From positions 1-64,000 of the forward strand of contig JAEUVU010000013.1 in assembly GCA_016786725.1 (NCBI GenBank): a stretch of 64,000 nucleotides of DNA, given 5' to 3'. Position numbers and translations under genes: made by a program. This document shows, piece after piece, positions 36,066-45,017 of the stretch. Position 1 is the stretch's first letter, and every line of letters starts with the position of its first letter. Below the pieces are notes generated by a model. The model was given only the letters and a program-made list of their open reading frames with translations, was not told the origin of the DNA and did not search any database. The stretch comes from Ferruginibacter sp. (GTDB lineage Bacteria > Bacteroidota > Bacteroidia > Chitinophagales > Chitinophagaceae).

Positions 36066-36773
36066 ATGACCATGAAGAAGATTTTTATTGCCCTGTTATT
36101 TCCAACCCTTTTTTACAGTTGCGATGTTATTAAGCAACTGCCACAGGCAGGTGGTGTTGGCGTTACTGAAGCCGAAGCCGGTGCAGGCATTAAAGAAGCT
36201 TTAAGCCAGGGATTGGTGAATGCAGTGCTTCGCTTAAATAAAGAAGACGGGTTTTTTAAAGATGCTTTTTATAAGATACTGATTCCTGAAGATGCAAGGA
36301 AGGTTGAGAATACATTAAGGGATATAGGCCTTGGAAGTATGGTTGATAAAGCCATTTTGCAGATAAACCGCGGCGCCGAAGATGCTGCCGGTTATGCCAA
36401 ACCCATTTTTGTAAATGCCATCAAAAGCATGACTATACAGGATGCTATCGGTCTTGTAAAAAACGGCGACACCAGCGCTACGCATTTTTTCAGGGAGAAA
36501 ACAACAGCACAACTCGTTGCAGCTTTTACACCAATTATAAAATCTTCGCTTGATAAAGTGAATGCCACCAAATACTATGGCGACATGGTGAATAAATACA
36601 ACAGCCTGCCAATTGTATTTAAAAAGATAAATCCTGACCTTACCGGATATGTAACCAATAAAGCAACCAATGCTTTGTTTGACCTGGTGGCACAGGAAGA
36701 AAGAAATATCCGGAATAATTTTGCGGCAAGAACTACAGAACTGCTGAAGAAGGTTTTTGGAGGATTATGGTAA
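36066..36773 (+). CDS. DUF4197 family lipoprotein
   Basis: A 235-residue protein. The signal peptide ends in LFYSC (predicted lipidated Cys), followed by DUF4197 (about 35-230), a helical domain with GIKEALSQGLVNAVLRLNKEDGFFKDAFYKILIPED and a closing NNFAARTTELLKKVFG. The family occurs in Gram-negative bacteria; function unknown. Two starts, ATG 36066 and 36072, are equally good. The gene converges with the flavin-reductase gene. Confidence 0.88.
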   Translation: MTMKKIFIALLFPTLFYSCDVIKQLPQAGGVGVTEAEAGAGIKEALSQGLVNAVLRLNKEDGFFKDAFYKILIPEDARKVENTLRDIGLGSMVDKAILQINRGAEDAAGYAKPIFVNAIKSMTIQDAIGLVKNGDTSATHFFREKTTAQLVAAFTPIIKSSLDKVNATKYYGDMVNKYNSLPIVFKKINPDLTGYVTNKATNALFDLVAQEERNIRNNFAARTTELLKKVFGGLW

Positions 36774-36784
36774 TTAAAATCAGT

Positions 36785-37693
36785 CTAATAATCTGCCAGT
36801 AACACCTGCCAGGCTTCAGTTACTTTGCCTGCATCGAGTAATTCTTTTGCATACCGGTGAAGTTCTTTATCCATTTCATCGGGATTGATGGAATAGTACT
36901 GAATAATATTCTTCAGTTTATCATCAGTAAAAGCAGGATCAACAAAAGGCATTTCATGCACATTGGCAAGCTGCCCTAAATTATTACCGGTAAGTATGCT
37001 GCTTTTGCGGATGCTTTCAGGAAGTGCATCTACTCCAATGCCCAACTGTGTATTTGGTTTGGCAACTTTAAACAGGTTGCTCTCATCAATTTTGGCATAC
37101 CAGTCGCCGCCAAGCCGGGCCACATGATGCAGTTTGGTTTGATCAATTTTAGGTAAGCCCTGAGCGGTAGCCGAATGGTCGGCATCAAGTATGCTCTCAT
37201 CAATATGCATGCAGAGCACTTCGCAAATTACCAGGTTGCCTGCACCGCCTTCAGTGCCCAGGGGTTTAACTTCTAAAACTTTGCACTCCAGTTTTATCTT
37301 GCTTTCTTTTACCATGGGCGGAGAAACAAGTGTTGCTTTTTCTTCTGTAAATCCGGCTTTAATGAATTCATTGGTGCCTTTTGCAAATTCACAACTGGCA
37401 AGCGATGTTTGCTGTACCATATCAAAGTCAACAATATTGATCACCACTTCCGGGATCTCTAAAACATTTTCCAGAGTATGTTTGGTTGTGTTATCTCTTA
37501 CTCTTCTTGCAGGAGAAAAAATTACCACCGGCGGATTTGAAGAAAACAAATTAAAAAAACTAAAAGGACTGAGGTTTACATTGCCTGCTTTATCAATAGT
37601 TGATGCAAAACAAATGGGCCTGGGTGCAATGGCATGCTGCAGGTAGTTTTGTGCATCAAAAGGTTTTAATTCTTTTAAATGTATGGTCAGCAT
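36785..37693 (-). CDS. Flavin-reductase-like protein
   Basis: A 302-residue protein of the flavin reductase-like (FMN-binding split barrel) domain family. The domain (about 12-200) begins APRPICFASTIDKAGNVNLSPFSFFNLF, the usual FMN-phosphate region, and the conserved NIVDFDMVQQ and EFAKGTNEFIKAG follow. A C-terminal helical extension (about 220-300) is usual for the Bacteroidota version. It probably passes electrons to a flavin-dependent enzyme. It lies 110 bases downstream of the fumarylacetoacetate-hydrolase-family gene. Confidence 0.85.
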   Translation of the reverse strand: MLTIHLKELKPFDAQNYLQHAIAPRPICFASTIDKAGNVNLSPFSFFNLFSSNPPVVIFSPARRVRDNTTKHTLENVLEIPEVVINIVDFDMVQQTSLASCEFAKGTNEFIKAGFTEEKATLVSPPMVKESKIKLECKVLEVKPLGTEGGAGNLVICEVLCMHIDESILDADHSATAQGLPKIDQTKLHHVARLGGDWYAKIDESNLFKVAKPNTQLGIGVDALPESIRKSSILTGNNLGQLANVHEMPFVDPAFTDDKLKNIIQYYSINPDEMDKELHRYAKELLDAGKVTEAWQVLLADY

Positions 37694-37711
37694 AAAAATT
37701 TTATGTTTTGT

Positions 37712-37795
37712 GTTTCACGCAGAGTTCGCAAAGGAGCAGAGAAAACAGAGAAAAACCTCAGCGACCTCCGCTTCTCTGTTCTCTCTGCGTGAAAC
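37712..37795. repeat. CGCAAAG-family inverted repeat, copy 2
   Basis: Arms GTTTCACGCAGAG (37712-37724) and CTCTGCGTGAAAC (37783-37795) match perfectly over 13 bases; inner parts (AGAGAAAACAGAGAA / TTCTCTGTTCT) pair as well. The element fills the gap between the flavin-reductase-like and FAH-family genes, both on minus. Confidence 0.85.
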
Positions 37796-37803
37796 GAAAA
37801 AAA

Positions 37804-38811
37804 TTATTTCTTCTTTAATTCCAAAATAGAAAAATCACTTTCATCCTTCACGATCGTATTTTTCAACAAGCCTAATTCATCAATTTCCATTTCTACCACA
37901 TCACCTTCTTTAACCCATTGAGGTTGATAATTTGGATCATTCAATAAACCGGTTCCATTTAATTCTAAAAAACAACCGGTTCCAACGGTGCCGCTGCCGA
38001 TCACATCGCCGGGCATCAGGTTTACGCCATAACTGCAGCGTTCAATTATTTCAGCAAAGGTCCAGTCCATATCAGCAAGGTTACCCTGGCTAACCTGCAC
38101 GCCATTTACCATGCATTTCATATTCAGGTCCCAGGCTTTACCTGTGTGATTTTCTTTGCAAGGCACTTCAAATTTTTCCAGTTCGTCTAAAGTAACCAGC
38201 ATAGGACCGATGACAGTTGAAAAATCTTTTCCTTTTGCAGGTCCCAGGTTCAGCAGCATTTCTTCCATTTGCAATGTTCTTGCACTCATATCGTTCATGA
38301 TCATGAGGCCGCCAATATATTCATCGGCTTCGGCAGCTTTAATATTGCGGCCGGGTTTGCAGATCACAATGGCTGCCTCCAGTTCAAAATCAAGTTTTTG
38401 AAAATGATCGGGCATGCAAACAATATCGCCGGGGCCCTGTATGCTGTTGTGATTGGTAAAATAAAAAATGGGGTATTGGTCAAACTCCTGAATCATATCT
38501 ACCTTCCGGTTGCGCCTTGCTGCGGCCACATGCTGCCGAAAGGCATAGCCATCCCTGCAACTGGTAGGGTTTGGTACGGGTGCAAACAATTCCGCATCTT
38601 CAAACAATTCGCCCATTTCATCCCTCGTTAAACCATCTTTTACTTTCTGCTCAACAGCTTTTGCCATTGGCATTAATTCGTCCCAGTAATTGAGAAACAT
38701 GGCCATTGTGTTAGGAAGATCCCTGTGTAATTCTTCCATGGCATAAATTTTGCCATTTACTACAATGCCCAAATGATCGTGCCCGTCTTTTAAAAATGTT
38801 ACCAGTTTCAT
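37804..38811 (-). CDS. Fumarylacetoacetate-hydrolase (FAH) family protein
   Basis: A 335-residue FAH-fold enzyme. The metal-binding acidic residues are seen in LDFELEAAIVIC (about 138-149) and the following MNDMSART; later GDVIGSGTVGTGCFLE and KEGDVVEMEIDELG close the fold. The family cleaves C-C bonds in acyl-pyruvate-type compounds, for example in tyrosine breakdown. With the neighbouring flavin-reductase-like gene it may be part of aromatic-acid degradation, but the dioxygenase and hydrolase partners of the tyrosine route are not in the window. Confidence 0.88.
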   Translation of the reverse strand: MKLVTFLKDGHDHLGIVVNGKIYAMEELHRDLPNTMAMFLNYWDELMPMAKAVEQKVKDGLTRDEMGELFEDAELFAPVPNPTSCRDGYAFRQHVAAARRNRKVDMIQEFDQYPIFYFTNHNSIQGPGDIVCMPDHFQKLDFELEAAIVICKPGRNIKAAEADEYIGGLMIMNDMSARTLQMEEMLLNLGPAKGKDFSTVIGPMLVTLDELEKFEVPCKENHTGKAWDLNMKCMVNGVQVSQGNLADMDWTFAEIIERCSYGVNLMPGDVIGSGTVGTGCFLELNGTGLLNDPNYQPQWVKEGDVVEMEIDELGLLKNTIVKDESDFSILELKKK

Positions 38812-38830
38812 ACATGCATTTTTTAAAGTT

Positions 38831-38838
38831 CAAAAATA
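38831..38838 (-). promoter_or_regulatory. Candidate -7 element of the FAH-family gene
   Basis: On the minus strand the site reads TATTTTTG, matching TAnnTTTG, 20 bases before the ATG at 38811. No clear -33 TTG at the usual distance. Confidence 0.35.
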
Positions 38839-38870
38839 GCTTTTATAGCAATGGAAACGAGCTGATAATT

Positions 38871-38899
38871 TTGTGGGAGTGATTTTTTTTATAATTTTG
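38871..38899 (+). promoter_or_regulatory. Promoter of the fatty-acid hydroxylase gene
   Basis: TTG at 38871-38873 and TAATTTTG at 38892-38899 (consensus TAnnTTTG) are separated by 18 bases. The ATG at 38916 follows closely. Confidence 0.6.
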
Positions 38900-38915
38900 T
38901 TATTAATTAACCTCT

Positions 38916-39623
38916 ATGCATTTTGATAAGATCCATAATAAGGGACAGGCACGCCTGTTTAAGAACCAGTACCTGGAGTATCTTACAAAAACCCATCCGC
39001 TGGTGATATGGGGCATGTACCTGCCTTTGATAGTTTTCATGCTGTACTTCACTGCTTCAAAACTGTCATTTACGGGTTTACAAACAGGCCTTACTTTTTT
39101 GGGAGGTATGATCTGCTGGTCATTATTTGAATATACCATTCACCGTTTTGTATTTCATTTTTTTGCAGAAAGCGAGCGTGCAAGAAAAATTGTTTATGTG
39201 ATACATGGCAATCATCATGAATATCCCAGGGATAAAGAACGGTTGTTTATGCCTGCTGTGCCAAGCCTTTTGATAGCATCAACCATTTTTGCATTGATGT
39301 ATATAATAGCGTTCCTATTTGGAAGCACCGCTTATGTGTTTGCATTTTTTCCGGGTTTTTTATTAGGCTACCTGATTTATGGAAGCATGCATTACGCTAT
39401 TCATGCCTGGAACCCGCCCTTTAAATGGATGAAACCGCTCTGGCGTAACCATCACCTGCATCACTATAAAAATGTGGAACTGGGATTTGGTGTAAGTTCC
39501 ACTTTGTGGGACCATGTATTTGGCACCATGTTCGACCTTAAAAAAGAAAAAGAAGACAAGGAAAAAGTGAGAGAACTTATGTTTGAAAGCAGCCCACCTA
39601 AAAAACAATTGCAGGAGCAATAG
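38916..39623 (+). CDS. Fatty acid hydroxylase family protein (sphingolipid/fatty-acid 2-hydroxylase type)
   Basis: A 235-residue integral membrane di-iron enzyme. Four histidine clusters are seen: HRFVFHF, HGNHHEYPRD, HYAIH and HHLHHYKN, in the order and spacing of the fatty-acid 2-hydroxylase group. About four transmembrane helices surround them. It probably hydroxylates sphingolipid or fatty-acid chains in the membrane; Bacteroidota make sphingolipids, which fits, but the substrate is inferred. It has its own promoter and converges with the 39627 gene. Confidence 0.88.
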   Translation: MHFDKIHNKGQARLFKNQYLEYLTKTHPLVIWGMYLPLIVFMLYFTASKLSFTGLQTGLTFLGGMICWSLFEYTIHRFVFHFFAESERARKIVYVIHGNHHEYPRDKERLFMPAVPSLLIASTIFALMYIIAFLFGSTAYVFAFFPGFLLGYLIYGSMHYAIHAWNPPFKWMKPLWRNHHLHHYKNVELGFGVSSTLWDHVFGTMFDLKKEKEDKEKVRELMFESSPPKKQLQEQ

Positions 39624-39626
39624 GTA

Positions 39627-39950
39627 TCACCATTTTTCTTCCTCATCAAAATCATTGCCCGGCGGCCTGAATTGCTGCCGGGTTTTTATTTTCTGCTGCT
39701 GTCTTTCAATAATTAGCGTTGCAATGATATTTCCGGCATCTTCACCAGGATTATGCTGCAACAGGGATTTTAATCTTTGTTCATTTACATCAATACGATA
39801 CAGATATGCTATTAATTTATCAAAATCGTTTTTGATCAATTCATTCAGATAAGCTGATAGCTGATCATGAATTTCAGCATAAGATCTTTGTGCTGCAATA
39901 TCAACAGTCAGTTCTTCATTTAATAACTTAATCAATTCTGTATTCCCCAT
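39627..39950 (-). CDS. Conserved hypothetical protein
   Basis: A 107-residue soluble, helical protein (MGNTELIKLLNEELTVDIA ... LIERQQQKIKTRQ). It contains a helix-rich middle (about 20-75, with KNDFDKLIAYLYRIDVNEQRL) and a Gln/Asp/Glu-rich tail. No catalytic motif or membrane segment. I do not recognise a function. The long frame starts at a TTG (39956); the ATG at 39950 is used. It follows the TIGR02757 gene after only nine bases, so they are probably co-transcribed. Confidence 0.65.
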   Translation of the reverse strand: MGNTELIKLLNEELTVDIAAQRSYAEIHDQLSAYLNELIKNDFDKLIAYLYRIDVNEQRLKSLLQHNPGEDAGNIIATLIIERQQQKIKTRQQFRPPGNDFDEEEKW

Positions 39951-39959
39951 CTGCAAAAC

Positions 39960-40760
39960 CTATTTAATCAAACCAATCAGCGATTGTTTTTCCATCACCC
40001 CGGTTCCAAACAAAGCAAAATCATACTTTACCGGATCAGCCTTATCCAATGTACGCAAAAAGGCAGTTAATTCCAATGCGGCCTGCCAGCCTGATTGTTG
40101 CCTTTGCATTAATTTTAATGCTGTTGCAACCCTTGCCACATGTACATCTACCGGGCAAATGAGTTGCGCAGGTGAAATGTTTTTCCAGATACCGAAATCA
40201 ACCCCTTTATCATCCCTGCGAACCATCCATCGTAAAAACATATTCAGTCTTTTGCAGCTTGAATTCTTCTCGGGCGTTGCAATATGCTTTCTGGTTCGTT
40301 CCGGAATATCCGGCAGGGAAAAGAAGTAGTGATAAAAGCCTGTTAACGCATTTTCAACCGTCTCATCTTTTTTGTTCATCCATTTTGTAAAAGCAGTTTC
40401 CAGCGAGTTGTGTTTAGAGTAATGCATTTTAAAAAACGCAATAAAGTACAAAAGATCAGTTGCATTAAAAGTGCGGTGCTTAAAATGGAGCAGGCTTTTC
40501 AAATCTTTATCAGAATGGTTGATGCAAAAATCGTAAGGAGCATTATGCATCAGCAGCATCAGCTCTGTTGATTTGCTGATGATGGTGGTGCGGTTACCCC
40601 AGGCGAAGATGGCTGCAAAAAAACCGGCAATTTCTACATCTTGTATTTTAGTAAAGAGATGCGGAACTGAGATGGGGTCATCTTTAATGAAAAAAGGGTG
40701 GTTGTATTGTGTAACCTTATTATCAAGAAATGATTTTAATTCAGGCAGGTCATTCTTCAC
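39960..40760 (-). CDS. TIGR02757 family protein
   Basis: A 266-residue (from GTG 40760) conserved Bacteroidota protein of unknown function. Motifs: HPFFIKDDPISVPHLF near the start, DVEIAGFFAAIFAWGNR, then MFLRWMVRRDDKGVDFGIW, and CPVDVHVARVA near the end. The last two parts recall helix-hairpin-helix DNA glycosylase folds, so a DNA-related role is possible. A longer reading starts at ATG 40796 but overlaps the upstream serine-hydrolase gene by 47 bases; the GTG at 40760 gives the family-like start VKNDLPELKSFLDNK. Confidence 0.85.
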   Translation of the reverse strand: MKNDLPELKSFLDNKVTQYNHPFFIKDDPISVPHLFTKIQDVEIAGFFAAIFAWGNRTTIISKSTELMLLMHNAPYDFCINHSDKDLKSLLHFKHRTFNATDLLYFIAFFKMHYSKHNSLETAFTKWMNKKDETVENALTGFYHYFFSLPDIPERTRKHIATPEKNSSCKRLNMFLRWMVRRDDKGVDFGIWKNISPAQLICPVDVHVARVATALKLMQRQQSGWQAALELTAFLRTLDKADPVKYDFALFGTGVMEKQSLIGLIK

Positions 40761-41835
40761 TGATAAGCTTTTTAATGATCTTAACTCCAAGGCCATCAAC
40801 AATGGCGTTTTTATTGAACTGGTTAACCACCACCACTACTGCTTTGCTTTTATCTTTTGTAAAAGCACAGAATGTAGAAAATCCATAAGTGCCGCCATTA
40901 TGCCAGTAAAATAGCGGTTGGTTATTATCATTAAAAATATGCCAGCCCTTGCCAATGCCTGTTTTGGGATTCATTGAAACAGTCTGGTTAGTTAATTGAT
41001 CCACAATTATTTTGGAGCCGCCGGTTTTTGGAAAGCACATGTTTTGAAGGTAGGTAAGCATTTCTGAGCCATTACATTTTAATCCACCAGCCGGCGCCAG
41101 CACATTCATGTTCCAGTATCCGGTTTTATCATCTTTGCTAAAATAGCCCTGGCTTTTATTTTCGGTTAATGCAATTGCATTAACCGGCGCAACTATTTTA
41201 AAGGGAACAAAAATATACTGATCTAAAAGGGCGCCATAAGATTTACCACTTATCTGCTCTGCTAAAACACCCGCTAAACCAGCCCCCAGGTTTGAGTAAT
41301 TGCTTTTACCATCGGGCTTAGGGGTACAGTTTTTTAAGTAAGAAAATAAATTATCTAAAGAATAACTTTCGTATGGCTGCATTTCATTTGATGGTTTCAT
41401 ATTATCCGGTAACCTCGGTAGCCCTGAAGTATGGTTCATCAAACTTAAAAAACTAATATTGCCTAAGTTTATGTTTTGCTTAACCGAATCCGGCAGATAG
41501 TTTATAACCTTAGCGGTTTCAGCAATTTTATTTTCCATCAGCACAGCCGTTAAAACATAGGCTGTAAAGGTTTTTGTAATGCTCCCGATTTCAAAAAAAG
41601 TTGCAGAATCAAACGGCATTTGTTTATCGGGATTGGCAAAACCGGCATTATAATAACTTCTTTCATCATTATTTAATACACAAATAAATATGCCGGGCAG
41701 CTTTTCTTTTTTGCAAATGCTGTCTGCATTATCCTGGACAAATACTGACAGGCTTTTTATTTCGGTTTGTGCAATACAGCAGCCCAAAAAACACACAAGA
41801 GATAACGGCAGTATGAAACTGATTTTTTTGAGCAT
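40750..41835 (-). CDS. Serine hydrolase, class C beta-lactamase-like
   Basis: A 361-residue exported protein of the beta-lactamase/penicillin-binding (class C) superfamily. The signal region ends FLGCC, and Cys19 could be lipidated. The catalytic motif is Ser85-Ile-Thr-Lys88 (SITK), then Tyr180-Ser-Asn182 (YSN), and the third motif is HNGG near 312 in place of KTG. This pattern suits an esterase or D-amino-acid peptidase as much as a beta-lactamase, so resistance is not implied. It precedes and overlaps the TIGR02757 gene, and lies three bases after the trans-sulfuration gene. Confidence 0.85.
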   Translation of the reverse strand: MLKKISFILPLSLVCFLGCCIAQTEIKSLSVFVQDNADSICKKEKLPGIFICVLNNDERSYYNAGFANPDKQMPFDSATFFEIGSITKTFTAYVLTAVLMENKIAETAKVINYLPDSVKQNINLGNISFLSLMNHTSGLPRLPDNMKPSNEMQPYESYSLDNLFSYLKNCTPKPDGKSNYSNLGAGLAGVLAEQISGKSYGALLDQYIFVPFKIVAPVNAIALTENKSQGYFSKDDKTGYWNMNVLAPAGGLKCNGSEMLTYLQNMCFPKTGGSKIIVDQLTNQTVSMNPKTGIGKGWHIFNDNNQPLFYWHNGGTYGFSTFCAFTKDKSKAVVVVVNQFNKNAIVDGLGVKIIKKLISEE

Positions 41836-41838
41836 AAT

Positions 41839-43020
41839 TTATCCAATTGCTTTATTTAAGTCTTCAATCAAATCATCAGCATCTTCAATACCAACACTTA
41901 ATCTGATCAGGCCATCGCTGAGGCCATTTTTAAGTCTTTCTTCACGTGGTATGCTTGCATGTGTCATGCTTGCCGGATGATTGATCAGTGATTCAACACC
42001 ACCCAGGCTTTCGGCCAGTGAAAATAAATGTGTTGATGATAAAACTTTGGTGGCAGCTTCCAGGCTTTCATCTTTCAGTTCAAAACTGATCATACCGCCA
42101 AAGCCCCGCATTTGTTTTTTGGCAACCATATAACCGGTGTTGTCTTCAAAACCGGGCCAGTAAACTTTTTTAACCTTTTGATGATTGCGCAGCCAATGAG
42201 CGACCTTTTCGCCATTCTCACAATGCTGCCTCATACGCACATGCAGAGTTTTAATTCCACGTAATACCAAAAAGCAATCCATCGGACCGGGTACGGCACC
42301 GCAACTTTTTTGAATGAAATATAATTTCTCTTTCAGATCAGCATCATTCATCATCAAGGCTCCCTGAATCACATCACTATGGCCGCCCAGGTATTTTGTT
42401 GCAGAATGCATTACAATATCAGCGCCCTGGTCTAACGGATTTTGTAAACAGGGCGATGCAAAAGTATTGTCAACACAGAGCAGGGCTTTTGATGCTTTAG
42501 CAATATCGGCAATGGCAGCAATATCAGTGATATTCATTAAAGGATTGGTTGGTGTTTCAAGCCATATCAGTTTGGTGTTGGCAGTAGCAACAGCCTGCAC
42601 ATTGGCTGCATCGCTTGTATCTACATAAATAAATTTGATGCCATAGCGTTCCCAGACTTTTGTAAATAACCGGTAGCTGCCGCCATACATATCGCTTGCT
42701 GCAATCACTTCATCACCTGGCGATAATAATTTTATAACACTATCGGTTGCTGCAACACCACTGCCAAAAGCCAGACCATATTTTGCATTCTCGATCATGG
42801 CATAAGCATCTTCTAATGCTTTACGGGTGGGATTTTGGCTGCGGGCATATTCATAGCCTTTATTTTTACCAGGCGCCTCCTGCACATAGGTACTGGTTTG
42901 ATAAATAGGGGTCATAATAGCGCCGGTACTTGGATCGGGCTCAGAACCGGCATGAATAAATTTAGTAGCAAGCTTCATGTCCCTGATCCCTAAATGGGAA
43001 TTTGAATCGTTATTACTCAT
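41839..43020 (-). CDS. Trans-sulfuration PLP enzyme (cystathionine gamma-synthase/lyase)
   Basis: A 393-residue fold-type I PLP enzyme of the Cys/Met metabolism family. The PLP lysine is in [13 protein letters not shown], with phosphate-contact [11 protein letters not shown], and C-terminal [16 protein letters not shown] and [10 protein letters not shown]. It either makes cystathionine for methionine or cleaves it to cysteine; sequence alone does not separate the two. The first ATG (43020) is used; [11 protein letters not shown] (14 residues in) would give the more usual start. Confidence 0.92.
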   Translation of the reverse strand: MSNNDSNSHLGIRDMKLATKFIHAGSEPDPSTGAIMTPIYQTSTYVQEAPGKNKGYEYARSQNPTRKALEDAYAMIENAKYGLAFGSGVAATDSVIKLLSPGDEVIAASDMYGGSYRLFTKVWERYGIKFIYVDTSDAANVQAVATANTKLIWLETPTNPLMNITDIAAIADIAKASKALLCVDNTFASPCLQNPLDQGADIVMHSATKYLGGHSDVIQGALMMNDADLKEKLYFIQKSCGAVPGPMDCFLVLRGIKTLHVRMRQHCENGEKVAHWLRNHQKVKKVYWPGFEDNTGYMVAKKQMRGFGGMISFELKDESLEAATKVLSSTHLFSLAESLGGVESLINHPASMTHASIPREERLKNGLSDGLIRLSVGIEDADDLIEDLNKAIG

Positions 43021-43069
43021 AAAATCTTTTTTGCAAAGTAACGGGATTTTATTTAAGCACCTTTAGGGG

Positions 43070-43098
43070 CCTGCCTGCCGGTAGGCAGGTTTGGGGCA
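43070..43098. repeat. Palindrome with TTTGGGGCA tail, copy 2
   Basis: CCTGCCTGCC/GGTAGGCAGG (43070-43089, near-perfect palindrome) is followed by TTTGGGGCA (43090-43098). It lies between the asparagine synthetase stop and the trans-sulfuration start, both on minus. Same tail as at 26518-26526. Confidence 0.75.
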
Positions 43099-43105
43099 TA
43101 GCTGT

Positions 43106-44974
43106 TTATATTACCTGGGCGGAACATAAATACCGCCAGTCGTAGTTTTTATCTGCATGTGCAGCAAGCGGCTCTATTTTTTTGGTGACCGCATTTTTCG
43201 ACAAAATCCCGGCATTGGCCAGTTTCTTTTTTGCTTCATGAATGTAATCCTGCATTACCGGGTCTTCCAGCCATTTTTTTTGCGGTGGCTCAAAACCAAT
43301 TTTTTCTTTTCGCCATACAATTTCATCGGGCAGCTTTTTATCCATGGCCTTACGCAACATAAATTTTGTCCATCCTTCATGCATTTTTAATTGCGAGGGT
43401 AAAGAAAAAACAAACTCAACTAACTCATGATTTAAAAAAGGCAGCCGTACTTCACGGCCATGTGCCATGCTGTTCCTGTCGGCAAACCTCAGCAATTCCT
43501 CCAGCCCCATTTCGGTGATGTTGAAATGAATGATATCGTTCAGTTTGGTCACTATGGGTTTGTGGATACCCACCCATTCCTGGTGCTTAAGCAAGGTTAA
43601 AAAATCTTCGCTGATATCAGGATGAGAAATGGTTTTGCGGTATTCCAGTTTTTCCAGGTGCATGGCGGCGTGTGATGGCAGAAAAGCGGCTGCCATATTT
43701 TTAATATCCCACCTGAAAGGCTGGTTGTTTTTCCGGAATGCTTTTCTCTCTAATTGTGTGGCGCCCAGCTTGTGCCTGCTTAAAACTTCCTGCAAAAACC
43801 AATGAATGTATCGTGGATAGCCAGCCAGAATTTCATCGGCGCCCTGGCCATCGAACAAAACTTTCACCTCATGCTGTTTGGCAAGTTCAAATACTTTGTA
43901 CTGGGCAAAGATGCCGGAAGAGCTGAAGGGTTCTTCCTGGTGGTAGCAAAGTTTTTCAAAATCTTTTACCAGGAGAGGTGCTGTTGGTTGTGTTTGGTGG
44001 TTGGGGAAGCTTAGTGCCGAAGAAACAGAGTGAATATATTTTGATTCATCATTTTCAAAGCCGGGAAATGTGGCAGAAAAGGTTTGAATCATTTTGGGCG
44101 TTTCCCTGCTGCTGTTTTGCAGCCTGCTGATGGTACAGGCAATTGCTGAACTGTCTAAACCGCCGCTTAAATCTATACCCAGGGCCACATCGCTTCGTAA
44201 TCTTCTTTTTACAGAGAGATCGAACAGTTCTGTAAATTTCTCAATGGCATCCGCCGCATTTATTTCAATTCTCATTTCTTTATTCAAGCTCCAGTATTTG
44301 GCAATCTTTGAAAGCTCATTTCCTTTTGGTGCGTATGTAAGATAATGAGCAGGTGGCAGCGAATAAATGTCATCAAAAAAGGTTTGTTCTTTATCAATAC
44401 AATTCTGAACATGCCCCAGTGTGATATAATTGAGCAGCAATTTGTTATTAATCTTCTTATCTACACCAATTGCCCAGAGGGCTTTCATTTCGCTGGCAAA
44501 AATAAAATTGCCGGCATCTTCGTAGTAATAAAAGGGTTTTTCACCAAAACGGTCACGGGCTGCAAAAAGTTTTTCTTCTTTTTCATCCCAGATGGCCAAG
44601 GCAAACATGCCGTCAAACTGCTGCAGGCATTTTTCTTTCCAGTAATCATAAGCAGCAAGAATTACTTCTGTATCAGACTGTGTTGTAAAATGGTAACCTT
44701 TGTTTTGAAGAAAGGATCTGATCTCAAGGTAATTATAGATCTCGCCGTTGTGAACAATCTGGTAGCGGTTAAGGTAACTAAGTGGCTGGGCTGCGTTTTT
44801 GCTGAGATCAATGATGGCAAGCCGCCTGTGTCCAAAATGAACTGTATTATCAGCATTGCTCCATATGCCTTCGCCATCGGGGCCACGGTGTGCAAGTGTA
44901 TCGGTCATTTTTTTTAAATGAGCCGGTGCGTTGTTGTTAGGGTTATGTAATAAAATTCCTGCAATTGCACACAT
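43106..44974 (-). CDS. asnB: Asparagine synthetase (glutamine-hydrolysing)
   Basis: A 622-residue class II glutamine amidotransferase with a synthetase domain. The N-terminal glutaminase (1-200) has nucleophile Cys2 (MCAIAG), HRGPDGEG, and RLAIIDLS; note Ala3 where Gly is usual. The ATP-PPi synthetase domain shows the P-loop-like LGIDLSGGLDSSAIA. It makes asparagine from aspartate and glutamine, or amidates related compounds in cell-envelope clusters. It is followed by the trans-sulfuration gene and a palindrome. Confidence 0.94.
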   Translation of the reverse strand: MCAIAGILLHNPNNNAPAHLKKMTDTLAHRGPDGEGIWSNADNTVHFGHRRLAIIDLSKNAAQPLSYLNRYQIVHNGEIYNYLEIRSFLQNKGYHFTTQSDTEVILAAYDYWKEKCLQQFDGMFALAIWDEKEEKLFAARDRFGEKPFYYYEDAGNFIFASEMKALWAIGVDKKINNKLLLNYITLGHVQNCIDKEQTFFDDIYSLPPAHYLTYAPKGNELSKIAKYWSLNKEMRIEINAADAIEKFTELFDLSVKRRLRSDVALGIDLSGGLDSSAIACTISRLQNSSRETPKMIQTFSATFPGFENDESKYIHSVSSALSFPNHQTQPTAPLLVKDFEKLCYHQEEPFSSSGIFAQYKVFELAKQHEVKVLFDGQGADEILAGYPRYIHWFLQEVLSRHKLGATQLERKAFRKNNQPFRWDIKNMAAAFLPSHAAMHLEKLEYRKTISHPDISEDFLTLLKHQEWVGIHKPIVTKLNDIIHFNITEMGLEELLRFADRNSMAHGREVRLPFLNHELVEFVFSLPSQLKMHEGWTKFMLRKAMDKKLPDEIVWRKEKIGFEPPQKKWLEDPVMQDYIHEAKKKLANAGILSKNAVTKKIEPLAAHADKNYDWRYLCSAQVI

Positions 44975-45017
44975 AGTGTAAATATCTGCAAAAAAGTATT
45001 TAGTGAGAAAACAAAAG

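Noticed and set aside
40750..41835. Antibiotic-resistance beta-lactamase
   Set aside because: SITK, YSN and HNGG fit class C-like serine hydrolases in general; many are esterases or peptidases. Resistance cannot be claimed from this sequence.
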